Part shown: positions 8,753-16,935 of the stretch, one piece after another
How the letters are laid out: each line of letters starts with the position of its first letter
How positions within the stretch are numbered: position 1 is the first letter of the stretch
DNA from: Myxococcales bacterium
Lineage (GTDB): Bacteria > Myxococcota_A > Polyangia > Nannocystales > Nannocystaceae
Length of the DNA: 64,000 nucleotides
Reading direction: 5' to 3'
NCBI GenBank assembly: GCA_020633335.1
Contig: JACKDU010000003.1
Location: forward strand, 763,259-827,258
Translations under genes and position numbers: made by a program
Notes under the pieces: generated by a model
Database searches by the model: none
What the model was told of the DNA's origin: nothing
The model's input: only the letters and a program-made list of their open reading frames with translations

Positions 8753-9409
8753 ATGTTCACCGGCCTGGTCCAGCGCGTCGGCACCCTCGCGGCGATCGAG
8801 CCCCGGGCCGAGCGTCGCCGCCTGCGGATCGCCGCCGCGCTCGACGAGCGCGATCGGATCCTCGGGGCCAGCGTCGCCGTCAGCGGCGTCTGCCTGACGG
8901 TGGTCGCCGCGACCGCGCGCGACTTCGAAGTCGACGCGGCCTTCGAGACCCTGGCGGTGACCACCCTCGGCGACCTCGCCGTCGGCGCCCGCGTCAACCT
9001 CGAGCCGGCCCTGCGGATCGGCGACGCGCTCGGCGGTCACTTGGTCTCGGGCCACGTCGACGGCGTCGGCCGCCTCCGGAGTCAGAGCCGGCGCGGCGAC
9101 GCGATCCTGATGTGGTTCGACGCGCCCGCCGAGCTCCGGCGCTACATCGCCGCCAAGGGCTCGATCTGCGTCGACGGCGTCAGCCTCACGGTCAACGAGA
9201 TCGACGGCGAGGGCTTCGCGGTCGGCCTCATCCCCCACACCCTCGCGGTGACCACCCTCGGCGATCTCCGCCCGGGCGTGCGCGTCAACCTCGAGGTCGA
9301 CCTCATCGCCCGCTACGTCGAGCGCCTCCTGAGCGCGCAGAAGCCCGACGGCGGGGTCACCTGGGCGACGCTGGCGGCCGCCGGCTTCGGCACCCGCGAG
9401 TCAACCTGA
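8753..9409 (+). CDS. ribE: Riboflavin synthase, alpha chain
   Basis: Dismutates two 6,7-dimethyl-8-ribityllumazine molecules to riboflavin. The 218-residue protein starts MFTGLVQ and consists of two tandem lumazine-binding barrels, each with the repeat LAVTTLGDL and a GVCLTV or GVSLTV motif; HLVSGHVDGVG is the family signature. The ATG at 8753 matches the invariant MFTG start. A TGTGATAAA element (8735-8743) nine bases before it resembles an extended -10, so the mRNA may be leaderless. No FMN riboswitch fold is visible upstream. The next gene, 35 bp downstream, supplies another riboflavin precursor. Confidence 0.97.
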   Translation: MFTGLVQRVGTLAAIEPRAERRRLRIAAALDERDRILGASVAVSGVCLTVVAATARDFEVDAAFETLAVTTLGDLAVGARVNLEPALRIGDALGGHLVSGHVDGVGRLRSQSRRGDAILMWFDAPAELRRYIAAKGSICVDGVSLTVNEIDGEGFAVGLIPHTLAVTTLGDLRPGVRVNLEVDLIARYVERLLSAQKPDGGVTWATLAAAGFGTREST

Positions 9410-9444
9410 GCCGCACGTAGCTCAAGATCCACGAAGGAGACGAC

Positions 9445-10598
<1,154 letters not shown>

Positions 10599-10602
<4 letters not shown>

Positions 10603-11909
10603 GCTCGGGGCCGCGGATCCTCCTCGCGGTCGGCGGGGGGATCGCCGCCTACAAGGCGCCCGAGCTGGTGCGGGCGCTGAAGAAGGAGGGCTGCGAGGTC
10701 CGGGTGATCCTGACCGCGGCGGCCCGCTCCTTCGTCGCCGAGCTCTCCCTCGCCTCGGTCTCCGGCAACCCGGTTCGGTCGACGCTCCTCGACGCGGCCG
10801 AGGAGGGGGCGATCGGTCACATCGAGCTCGCCGATTGGGCGGAGGTCGTGGTCGTCGCCCCGGGGACCGCCGATCTGATCGCCCGCGCGGCCCACGGCCT
10901 CGCCGACGATCTCGTCACCTGCGTCCTCTTGGCCACCCGCGCGCCGGTCCTCTGGGCGCCGGCGATGAACACCAACATGTGGCGGCACCCGGCGACCGTC
11001 GCCAACCTGGCGACGCTGCGATCGCGCGGCGCCGAGACGATCGGCCCCGATCGCGGTGAGCTCGCCTGCGGGTGGATCGGCGAGGGGCGGATGATCGATC
11101 CGCCGGTGATCGCCGCGGCCGCGCTCGCCCTCCGCGAGCGGGCGCGCGGCGGCGATCGCTGGGCGGGGCGTCGGGTGCTGGTGACGGCGGGGCCGACCCG
11201 CACATACCTCGATCCGGTCCGCTTCGTCGCCAACGCGTCGACCGGGGCGATGGGCTTCGCGCTCGCCGAGACGGCCGCTCGCCTCGGCGCCGAGGTGACG
11301 CTGGTCGCCGGCCCGGTCGATCGGCCGTCGCCGATCGGCGTCGCGCGGATCGACGTCGAGACCGCCGACGAGATGCTCGCCGCCTGCGAGGGGCGCCTCG
11401 CCGCGGCGCCGCATGACCTCGTGGCGATGGTCGCGGCGGTCGGCGATCTCGCCCTCGACGCGGCCCCGAGCAAGCTCGACAAGGGCTCGCTCCTCGGGCG
11501 CCTTGGCGGGCTAGAGTGGCGGATCGGCGTCGACATCCTGGCGACCCTGGTGGCCCGGCATCACCCGCGCACCCGCTTCCTCGGCTTCGCGGCGCAGACG
11601 GTGGAGGGCGAGGGCGAGGTGGCCGAGGCCGCGCTGGTCGAGCTCGGCGTCGGCAAGCTCGAGGCGAAGGGGGCAGACGCGGTCTTCGTCAACCGGGTCG
11701 GCGTGCCGGGGCTCGGCTTCGCCTCGCCGACCAACGCAGGCGCGCTGATCCTGCGCGGCGCGCTGGTCGGCGCCGACGGTCACCAGGTGATCGCCTCGGG
11801 GCCGCCAGTAGCGAAGCCAGCGCTCGCCCGCTGGATCCTGAGCGAGCTCGGCGAGGCGCTCTGGGGTGGTGAGGGGAGCGCGCTGAACGTCCGGCGAGGT
11901 GAGGCGTGA
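10599..11909 (+). CDS. coaBC: Bifunctional phosphopantothenoylcysteine decarboxylase / phosphopantothenate-cysteine ligase
   Basis: Performs two consecutive steps of coenzyme A synthesis. The N-terminal flavoprotein domain (CoaC) has the GGGIAAYKAPELVRAL start, PAMNTNMW and the active-site cysteine in ELACGWIGEGRM. The C-terminal domain (CoaB) has TAGPTRTYLDPVRFVANASTGAMG and the FVNRVGVPGLGF region. At 436 residues it is slightly longer than usual (about 400). It starts at a GTG overlapping the ribB stop and ends overlapping the glycosylase start, so the riboflavin, CoA and repair genes look translationally coupled. Confidence 0.95.
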
Positions 11910-12964
11910 GCGGCGGTCCGTCCGACGAGGCCACCGAGGTCCAGCGCCTCGCCCGGAGCCTCGCGGTCTCGCTCGCCCACCTCCGCGACTTCCGCGGGAT
12001 CCGCTATGTCTCGGCCGCGCCGCTGCCGCTGCCGCTCGCACCGAGCGTCGCAGCCGACGAAGGACGCGTCGATGCGGACGCGACATCGCCGGAGTCGAGG
12101 CCACCGCCGACGGCGACGAGCTCCTCGCCGCCGCTTGAGCGCGCGCCGTCAACTCGTCCGGAGTCGGCAGCCATGTCGCGCCCCGCGGCCGCGCCCTCCG
12201 AGCGGCCGGCGCGAGCGCCCGCCACCGAGCCGCAACCGCGCGCGCCGATGGCCACCGGCGGCGAGCCGCCGCGGCCGCGGTCGCCGGCTCCGGCAAGCGG
12301 GCAGCCTGCCGCCGCGCGGTCGACCGAAGGGCCGCCGCGAGCGGATGCCCGCGAGTGGTCGGCCGCCCGCAAGCTCGACTACCTCCGCGAGAAGAACCTC
12401 GGCAATTGTCAGCGCTGCGCCCTCGCGCGTACCCGGTCGAACATCGTCTTCGGCGTCGGCAACCCCGACGCGGAGATCATGTTCGTCGGTGAGGCGCCGG
12501 GGCAGCAGGAGGATCGCCAGGGGATCCCCTTCGTCGGCCGCGCCGGCGAGCGCCTCAACCTCTGGCTCGACATGCTCGGGATCCCCCGCGATCACGCCTA
12601 CATCGCCAACGTGCTCAAGTGTCGGCCGCCGAACAACCGCGATCCCGAGCCCGAGGAGGTCGCCCGCTGCTCGCCCTTCCTGCGGGCGCAGATCCGGGCG
12701 ATTCGGCCGAAGGTGCTGGTCGCCCTCGGCCGCTTCGCCGGCTGCCTCCTCACCGGCGTCGCCGAGCGGCCGCTCTACCAGATGCGCGGCCGCGTCTGGT
12801 CCTATCAAGAGGAGAAGCTCGACGCTCGGATCCCGGTCGTCGTCACCTACCACCCCTCCTACGTCCTTCGGCAGGGGAGGGATAGTCCGCCGGGGAAGAG
12901 CGACGCGGACGCGCAGGTGCTCACCGATCTCCGGCAGGTCGTCGGCATTCTCCGGGGTGCCTGA
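11906..12964 (+). CDS. Family 4 uracil-DNA glycosylase with N-terminal extension
   Basis: Iron-sulphur uracil-DNA glycosylase that excises uracil from DNA. The catalytic domain occupies about residues 150-350: CQRCALARTRSNIVFG, the active-site motif GEAPGQQEDRQGIPFVGRAG, NVLKCRPPNNRDP, and TYHPSYVLRQG. Cysteines near 167, 170, 238 and 254 match the four 4Fe-4S ligands. In front are a helical segment (about residues 8-35) and a Pro/Ala-rich linker of about 100 residues, so the protein is well over the usual 200-230 residues. GTG 11906 overlaps the coaBC stop. The family N-terminus gives no other start, so the extension appears real. Confidence 0.92.
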   Translation: MSGGPSDEATEVQRLARSLAVSLAHLRDFRGIRYVSAAPLPLPLAPSVAADEGRVDADATSPESRPPPTATSSSPPLERAPSTRPESAAMSRPAAAPSERPARAPATEPQPRAPMATGGEPPRPRSPAPASGQPAAARSTEGPPRADAREWSAARKLDYLREKNLGNCQRCALARTRSNIVFGVGNPDAEIMFVGEAPGQQEDRQGIPFVGRAGERLNLWLDMLGIPRDHAYIANVLKCRPPNNRDPEPEEVARCSPFLRAQIRAIRPKVLVALGRFAGCLLTGVAERPLYQMRGRVWSYQEEKLDARIPVVVTYHPSYVLRQGRDSPPGKSDADAQVLTDLRQVVGILRGA

Positions 12965-13242
12965 TCGGTCGAACGCGTCGCGTTGATCGCGTGGGCGTCG
13001 CTCGTCGTCGTCGCGTTGATCGCGTATTCGCGTTGATCGCGTGTTCGCGTTGATCGCGTGCTCGCGTTGATCGCGGATGTGTCGACGGCGCCGTCCCGGT
13101 CACGTCGTTTGCGTCGCGTCGCGCGTCGTCGATGACGACGTCGAGCGAGGTTTGCGAGGCTTGTGATGTCGGCGGCGGAGAGTTGCGATCGTTCGTTTGC
13201 GACGCTCACGCGTCCACGCTGATCACGCGGCGAGGAAAGCGG
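12965..13242. other. Intergenic region holding a 17-bp repeat array
   Basis: Noncoding stretch between the glycosylase gene and the HU-like gene. It is dominated by CGCG/GATC-containing repeats (12978-13076, listed separately) and ends at a promoter at 13243. The remaining sequence is rich in CGTCG/CGTCGTC runs; I see no gene in it. Confidence 0.7.
12978..13076. repeat. Tandem array of a 15-bp core TCGCGTTGATCGCGT, 17-bp period
   Basis: Cores start at 12978, 13011, 13028, 13045 and 13062. The last four are spaced exactly 17 bp apart, with two variable bases between cores; the first is 33 bp upstream, as if one unit had decayed. The last copy ends in G instead of T. Each core is an interrupted palindrome (CGCG-N5-CGCG). 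The array sits 170-300 bp upstream of the HU-like gene and could be a multiple protein-binding site. It is too short-spaced to be a CRISPR. Confidence 0.85.
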
Positions 13243-13271
13243 TTGACGCCCGAGAGGCGCCTTTCTAGAGT
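13243..13271 (+). promoter_or_regulatory. Promoter of the HU-like gene
   Basis: TTGACG (13243-13248), a 17-base spacer and TAGAGT (13266-13271). The ATG is 13 bases beyond the -10, leaving only a few untranslated bases. Confidence 0.65.
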
Positions 13272-13284
13272 GCGAGGTCCCGCT

Positions 13285-13851
13285 ATGACCAAGGCCGAGC
13301 TGATCGAGAGAATCGCCAAGTCTCGCAACCTCCCGCCTGAGGTCACCAAGAAGTGCATCCAACAGATCCTCGATCTCGCCTTCGAGGAGCTCGGCGCCTA
13401 CTTCGTCCGCGCCCGCGTCACCAAGAGCCAGACGCCGCGCTTCACCTACCCGGGCTTCGGCACCTTCACGAAGAAGCGCCGCAGCGCCCGCAAGGGGGTG
13501 AACCCGCGGACGCTCGAGCCGATGAAGATCGACGCGAGCTTCACGGTCGACTTCAAGCCGGGCACCGAGCTCCGCGGCGGGCTCAACGGGATCGTCAAGG
13601 AGAGCGCCAAGGAGAGCGCCAAGGCCGAGTCGACCCGGGCCCGGAGCTCGCGCTCACGCCTCACGGTCGTCGAGAGCGTCGAGAGCGTCGAGGACGCGCC
13701 GCTCCGTCGCCTCCGCTCCCGCGACGAGGTCGAGCTCGAGGCGGACGACGGCTACGATCCCACGCTCTTCGAGGTCGACGGCCTCCCGCAGCCGCCGCTC
13801 CAGCGCATCCGCGCCCGGCGCACGAAGTCGCGGGACGAAGGCGTCGGCTGA
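13285..13851 (+). CDS. HU/IHF-family DNA-binding protein with long C-terminal extension
   Basis: Nucleoid-type DNA-binding protein. Residues 1-97 align by eye with HU/IHF: MTKAELIERIAKSRNLPPEV, then the beta-arm segment YPGFGTFTKKRRSARKGVNP and FTVDFKPGTELR, matching the GFGTF...R.GRNP...FKPG consensus. An insertion of about 10 residues (YFVRARVTKSQTPR) precedes the beta-arm. Residues 98-188 are extra: Lys/Glu/Ser-rich, with RSRSRL and VESVESVED, then an acidic and a basic segment. The ATG at 13285 is chosen because the HU fold begins there and a promoter ends 13 bases before it. The 17-bp repeats upstream may be regulatory. Confidence 0.88.
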   Translation: MTKAELIERIAKSRNLPPEVTKKCIQQILDLAFEELGAYFVRARVTKSQTPRFTYPGFGTFTKKRRSARKGVNPRTLEPMKIDASFTVDFKPGTELRGGLNGIVKESAKESAKAESTRARSSRSRLTVVESVESVEDAPLRRLRSRDEVELEADDGYDPTLFEVDGLPQPPLQRIRARRTKSRDEGVG

Positions 13852-13912
13852 GCCGACGCGCGGACGCTCACCCAGCGGCGCGCGACAGCGAGGACGCCCG
13901 CGCGTCAGAGGC

Positions 13913-13962
13913 GACACGAAGAAAGGGACATGTCCAAATCGACATGTCCCTTTCTTCGTGTC
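13913..13962. repeat. 22-bp perfect inverted repeat with 6-base loop
   Basis: Left arm 13913-13934 and right arm 13941-13962 are exact complements, with loop CAAATC between them. Each arm combines the ACACGAAGAAAG element and the GGGACATGTC element. It lies between the convergent HU-like and lipoprotein genes, where a bidirectional terminator is expected, but no clean U-tract follows the stem. Its unusual length and perfection also fit a mobile hairpin element (REP-like). Either reading is inference. Confidence 0.8.
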
Positions 13963-14008
13963 CCTGCAACCCAGGGTGAGAGCGGCCCGCCCCCGACCCT
14001 CGCAGAGC

Positions 14009-14596
14009 CTAGTTGCTCACGCGCTTCGACGGCTTGGGCTGCTGCGTCTTCGGCTTGGCGGTGAGGGTGTTGTTGTCCGCCGCGTCGTTGGGGTCGGGCT
14101 TCGCACCAGGCTTGGCGGTGAGGGTGTTGTTGTCCGCCGCGTCCTTCGGATCGGGCTTGCCGCTGCCGGGCTTGGCGGTGAGGGTGTTGTTGTCGGCGGC
14201 GTCGCGCGGCTTGGGGCCCGGGTCGCCCCCGCCGGACTTGGCGCTGAGGGTGCTGCCGGTCGTCGGCGAGTTGGTCGGCTTCGGGTCCGGCGTCGGATCG
14301 GGCTGCGCCTTCGGGGCGTTCGGGGCCGCCGGGCCGTTGTCGCCCTTGGGCACGGCCTTCGGGGTCGACTTCGCCGGGCCGCTGCCACCACCGGATGAGG
14401 AGCCCGTGGCCTTCGGGGTCGACTTGCTCGGGCCAGCCGGCTTGCTCGAGTGGTGGATCGGCTTGCCCCCGCCGCTCCCCGGCGCGTAGGTCCCCCCGCC
14501 GGTCGACGAGGAGTAGGAGCAGGAGCAGGCCGGGGCGAAGAGCGAGAAGGCCAGCGCGATGGTTGCAGAGACAAGTTTGGTCGGGGTGGTTGGCAT
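14009..14596 (-). CDS. Repetitive Pro/Lys/Ala/Ser-rich lipoprotein, function unknown
   Basis: A 195-residue exported protein: a signal peptide ends in a lipobox-like LFAPAC (Cys24), followed by a low-complexity body of Gly/Ser/Pro/Lys without a globular domain. Near the C-terminus DAADNNTLTAKPG occurs three times in succession, and a related STLSAKSG precedes them. The start is supported by the signal peptide, a GAGG about nine bases upstream and a good promoter (14636-14664). It is transcribed towards the HU-like gene. No function can be assigned; an extended cell-envelope spacer is possible. Confidence 0.75.
   Translation of the reverse strand: MPTTPTKLVSATIALAFSLFAPACSCSYSSSTGGGTYAPGSGGGKPIHHSSKPAGPSKSTPKATGSSSGGGSGPAKSTPKAVPKGDNGPAAPNAPKAQPDPTPDPKPTNSPTTGSTLSAKSGGGDPGPKPRDAADNNTLTAKPGSGKPDPKDAADNNTLTAKPGAKPDPNDAADNNTLTAKPKTQQPKPSKRVSN
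14050..14206. repeat. In-frame repeats encoding Asp-Ala-Ala-Asp-Asn-Asn-Thr-Leu-Thr-Ala-Lys-Pro
   Basis: Three nearly identical copies (top-strand core TTGGCGGTGAGGGTGTTGTT) with 45-60 base periodicity, separated by short Gly/Lys/Pro/Asp-coding spacers. They lie near the 3' end of the minus-strand lipoprotein gene. Confidence 0.85.
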
Positions 14597-14635
14597 GGGA
14601 CCTCGGGGGCGCTAGGACGGGGGAGCAGCTTTGAT

Positions 14636-14664
14636 ATTCAGAGGGTACGCGGGGTGGGTGTCAA
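14636..14664 (-). promoter_or_regulatory. Promoter of the repetitive lipoprotein gene
   Basis: On the minus strand, a perfect TTGACA (14664-14659), a 17-base spacer and CTGAAT (14641-14636). The predicted start of transcription is about 30-35 bases before the ATG at 14596. Confidence 0.6.
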
Positions 14665-14889
14665 ACCGCCAGGGCGGCGGCGATATCGCGCGCGGCGATG
14701 GGAGATATCGCCCCCGCCTCCGGACCGGCTCCGTGGCCGTCTCTCGCCGCGACATCGCGCAAGTGCCGAGATTGCCGGCCCCGCGGCTCAATTCCCCCGA
14801 TTATCTCGCCCCTGGACAAACCCACCGGGTCGCGGGCTAGCGTTGTCCCATTGGGGCATTGGATTGCGCCGGGAGGGTGGGGAAAACCT

Positions 14890-15609
14890 ATGACACGTCA
14901 GAAAACGGATGAGCAACGCAAGCAGCAGATTCGGGCTGCGGCCACGCGGTGCTTTGTTCGCCGCGGCTACGCCGCGACTCGTCTCTTGGACATCGCCCGC
15001 GAGGCTGGGCTCAGCAAGGGTGGGGTCTACTTCCACTACAGGGCGAAGGAGCAGCTCTTTCACGACATCCTGGACGCCCAGCTGGAGGCCTTCGAGGAGC
15101 GCTGGAGCTTCGAGCCGGTGGCCAGCCAGCCGGCGGACGTCACCCTGGGGAACCTTGTACGGGCACACTTGAGGACCCTCGAGGACAACCCGGATGAGAC
15201 CAGGCTGACCAACCTGCTGGTGACGATGGCCGTCCAGGAGGCCGAGTTCCGCGACAAGCTCGAGCGGGCGCTGGCGGTGAGCCGCGACCTCTACGCTGGG
15301 GTGATCGAGCGCGGGGTGAACGACGGAGCGTTCGCCAAGGTGGACCCGCAGGGGGTCGCGCAGAGCATCCTGGCGATGATCCAGGGGCTCGGCGCCCAGA
15401 CTGCGCTGAGCGCCGACGGCAAGCTCGCGGTCGCCGTCGACGAGATCGTCGGCGGGGTCCTGCGAATGCTCGGGTCGGAGCTGCGGGCGTCGGCGCCGGC
15501 CGAGGAGTCGGCGCCGAGCGCCGAGGCCGAGGCGGCGCCGGCCGAGGCGGCGCCGAGCGAGGCTGCACCCGCGGAGTCCGCGGAGGCGACCGAGGCCGCG
15601 GGCGAGTAG
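14890..15609 (+). CDS. TetR/AcrR-family transcriptional regulator
   Basis: A 239-residue one-component repressor-type protein. The N-terminal helix-turn-helix is clear at about residues 10-57: AAATRCFVRRGYAATRLLDIAREAGLSKGGVYFHYRAKEQLF. The ligand-binding domain (about 60-200) is generic. The last 40 residues are an Ala/Glu/Pro/Ser low-complexity tail. The ATG at 14890 is preceded by a GGGAGG stretch. TAGCGT at 14838-14843 with TGGACA upstream is a weak promoter candidate. The adjacent genes are convergent or divergent and unrelated, so no target is suggested other than possible autoregulation. Confidence 0.92.
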   Translation: MTRQKTDEQRKQQIRAAATRCFVRRGYAATRLLDIAREAGLSKGGVYFHYRAKEQLFHDILDAQLEAFEERWSFEPVASQPADVTLGNLVRAHLRTLEDNPDETRLTNLLVTMAVQEAEFRDKLERALAVSRDLYAGVIERGVNDGAFAKVDPQGVAQSILAMIQGLGAQTALSADGKLAVAVDEIVGGVLRMLGSELRASAPAEESAPSAEAEAAPAEAAPSEAAPAESAEATEAAGE

Positions 15610-15705
15610 GAGCAGGCGTGGACGGAGGCGCCGGGCGGTGGCTCTCGAGCCGCCGGCCCGGCGTCGTCGTCTCTGGCGGGTAGCCAGCCGGCCGCTCGCG
15701 CGAGC

Positions 15706-16935
15706 TCAGGTCGGCGCGGCGAAGCGGACACCAGCGAGGCCGACGAGCCCGGGCTCGTCGCCGGGGGCGGGCTGGCAGGCGTAGGCGGCGACCCCTCCGC
15801 GGTAGCCGACCGGGAGGAGGCGGGCGAGCGACGCGAGGACCGGAGCCCCGCTCGCCGGTCCGAGGAGCGGATCCTCGGCGAGGCAGCGCCGCTGGAGCTC
15901 GTGGAGCTGGCCGCGTGCGAGGGCCTCGAGGAGCCCCTGGTCGCGTGCCTGGAGGCGATCGGCCGCGTCGTCGGGGAGGCGCGGTCGGCCGTAGGCGGGG
16001 CCGCAGTGGCCGAGCTCGGCGACCGCGATCCAGAGGACGCGGAGCTCGTCGAGGTCGACCTCGAGGGACGCGTAGAGCTCGTCGACCGCGACGCTCTGCT
16101 CGCCGACGAGGAGCGCCGCTTGCCCGCAGAGGAGCGGGAGGATCGGCGGGGCGGCGTCGCCGTAGAGGTAGCGGACGAGGATCGCCGCGAGCTCGACGCT
16201 GACGGCTCCGCGGTGGCGGATCTCCTCCTGGAGGAGCCAGGGGTGGCGCTCGCAGAGGCGATCGATCCGGCGGCGATCGGCGGCGACCGGTCCGAGCGGC
16301 GTGTCGAAGTCCTTGGCGGTCGCGGCGAAGGGGACGAGGCCCGGCTGCGGATCGGCGCCGACGATCACGATCGCGTCGAGCTCATCCGCGGGCGGGAGCT
16401 CGACGAGGGTCGCCGCGAGGATCGACGCCGCCCGCTCGAAGGGCTGGTGGGGGATCAGCACGCCGGCGAGCGGCGAGCCCGGGGCGAGGCGGCGGCGAGC
16501 GGGGCCGAGGAGCTCGCCGAGGAGCTCCGCGAGCGCCTCGGGATCGCCGGGGTAGAGGACGTCGGCGAAGGCCGGCGGCCGCCGGGGGGCGTCGACGAAG
16601 GCGCGGTGGAGGGCGGCCCAGCGCCGCCGGAACGAGTCGTCGTCGAGGAGGCCGGCGGCGCCGAGGTCGTCGATGAGCCCCTCGATCGCCTCGCGGTCGA
16701 AGGCCTCGCGGCCGCTGAAGAGGAGCGAGTGGCGGATCTGGGCGGCGCTCCGGGTGCCGTCGAGGAGATCGAGGAGGGGCCCGACCTCGGCCGGCAGGGC
16801 GACCGGCTCGGCGACGCCCTGGGGATCGCGGAGGACGAGGAGCGCCTCGCCGTCGCGCTCGAGGTGGTGACGATCGAGGCGGCGGAGCTTCGGCCGCTGC
16901 ACCCCGGGATCCGCTGCGCGCGTCATCGGTCTCAT
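15706..16935 (-). CDS. MEMO-like (AmmeMemoRadiSam system B-like) protein with altered site residues
   Basis: A 409-residue protein. Residues about 1-125 form an N-terminal domain (HHLERDGEALLVLRDPQG...LLDLLDGTRS, then a helical segment) not part of the core family and possibly a PqqD-like winged helix. From about 150 the pattern follows MEMO/AMMECR-linked proteins: VLIPHQPFERAA (usually PHAGY), DTPLGPVAADRRRIDRL, HPWLLQEEI, AELGHCGPAYG. Several usual metal-site residues are changed: the GPNH-type His is replaced in IVGADPQPG, and the second His region is degenerate. Function unknown, perhaps non-catalytic. The ATG overlaps the stop of the upstream HEAT-like gene (ATGA), indicating one operon. 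Confidence 0.7.
   Translation of the reverse strand: MRPMTRAADPGVQRPKLRRLDRHHLERDGEALLVLRDPQGVAEPVALPAEVGPLLDLLDGTRSAAQIRHSLLFSGREAFDREAIEGLIDDLGAAGLLDDDSFRRRWAALHRAFVDAPRRPPAFADVLYPGDPEALAELLGELLGPARRRLAPGSPLAGVLIPHQPFERAASILAATLVELPPADELDAIVIVGADPQPGLVPFAATAKDFDTPLGPVAADRRRIDRLCERHPWLLQEEIRHRGAVSVELAAILVRYLYGDAAPPILPLLCGQAALLVGEQSVAVDELYASLEVDLDELRVLWIAVAELGHCGPAYGRPRLPDDAADRLQARDQGLLEALARGQLHELQRRCLAEDPLLGPASGAPVLASLARLLPVGYRGGVAAYACQPAPGDEPGLVGLAGVRFAAPT

Noticed and set aside
12978..13076. CRISPR array
   Set aside because: Repeats are 15 bp with two-base gaps; there are no unique spacers of 30 or so bases and no cas gene in the window.
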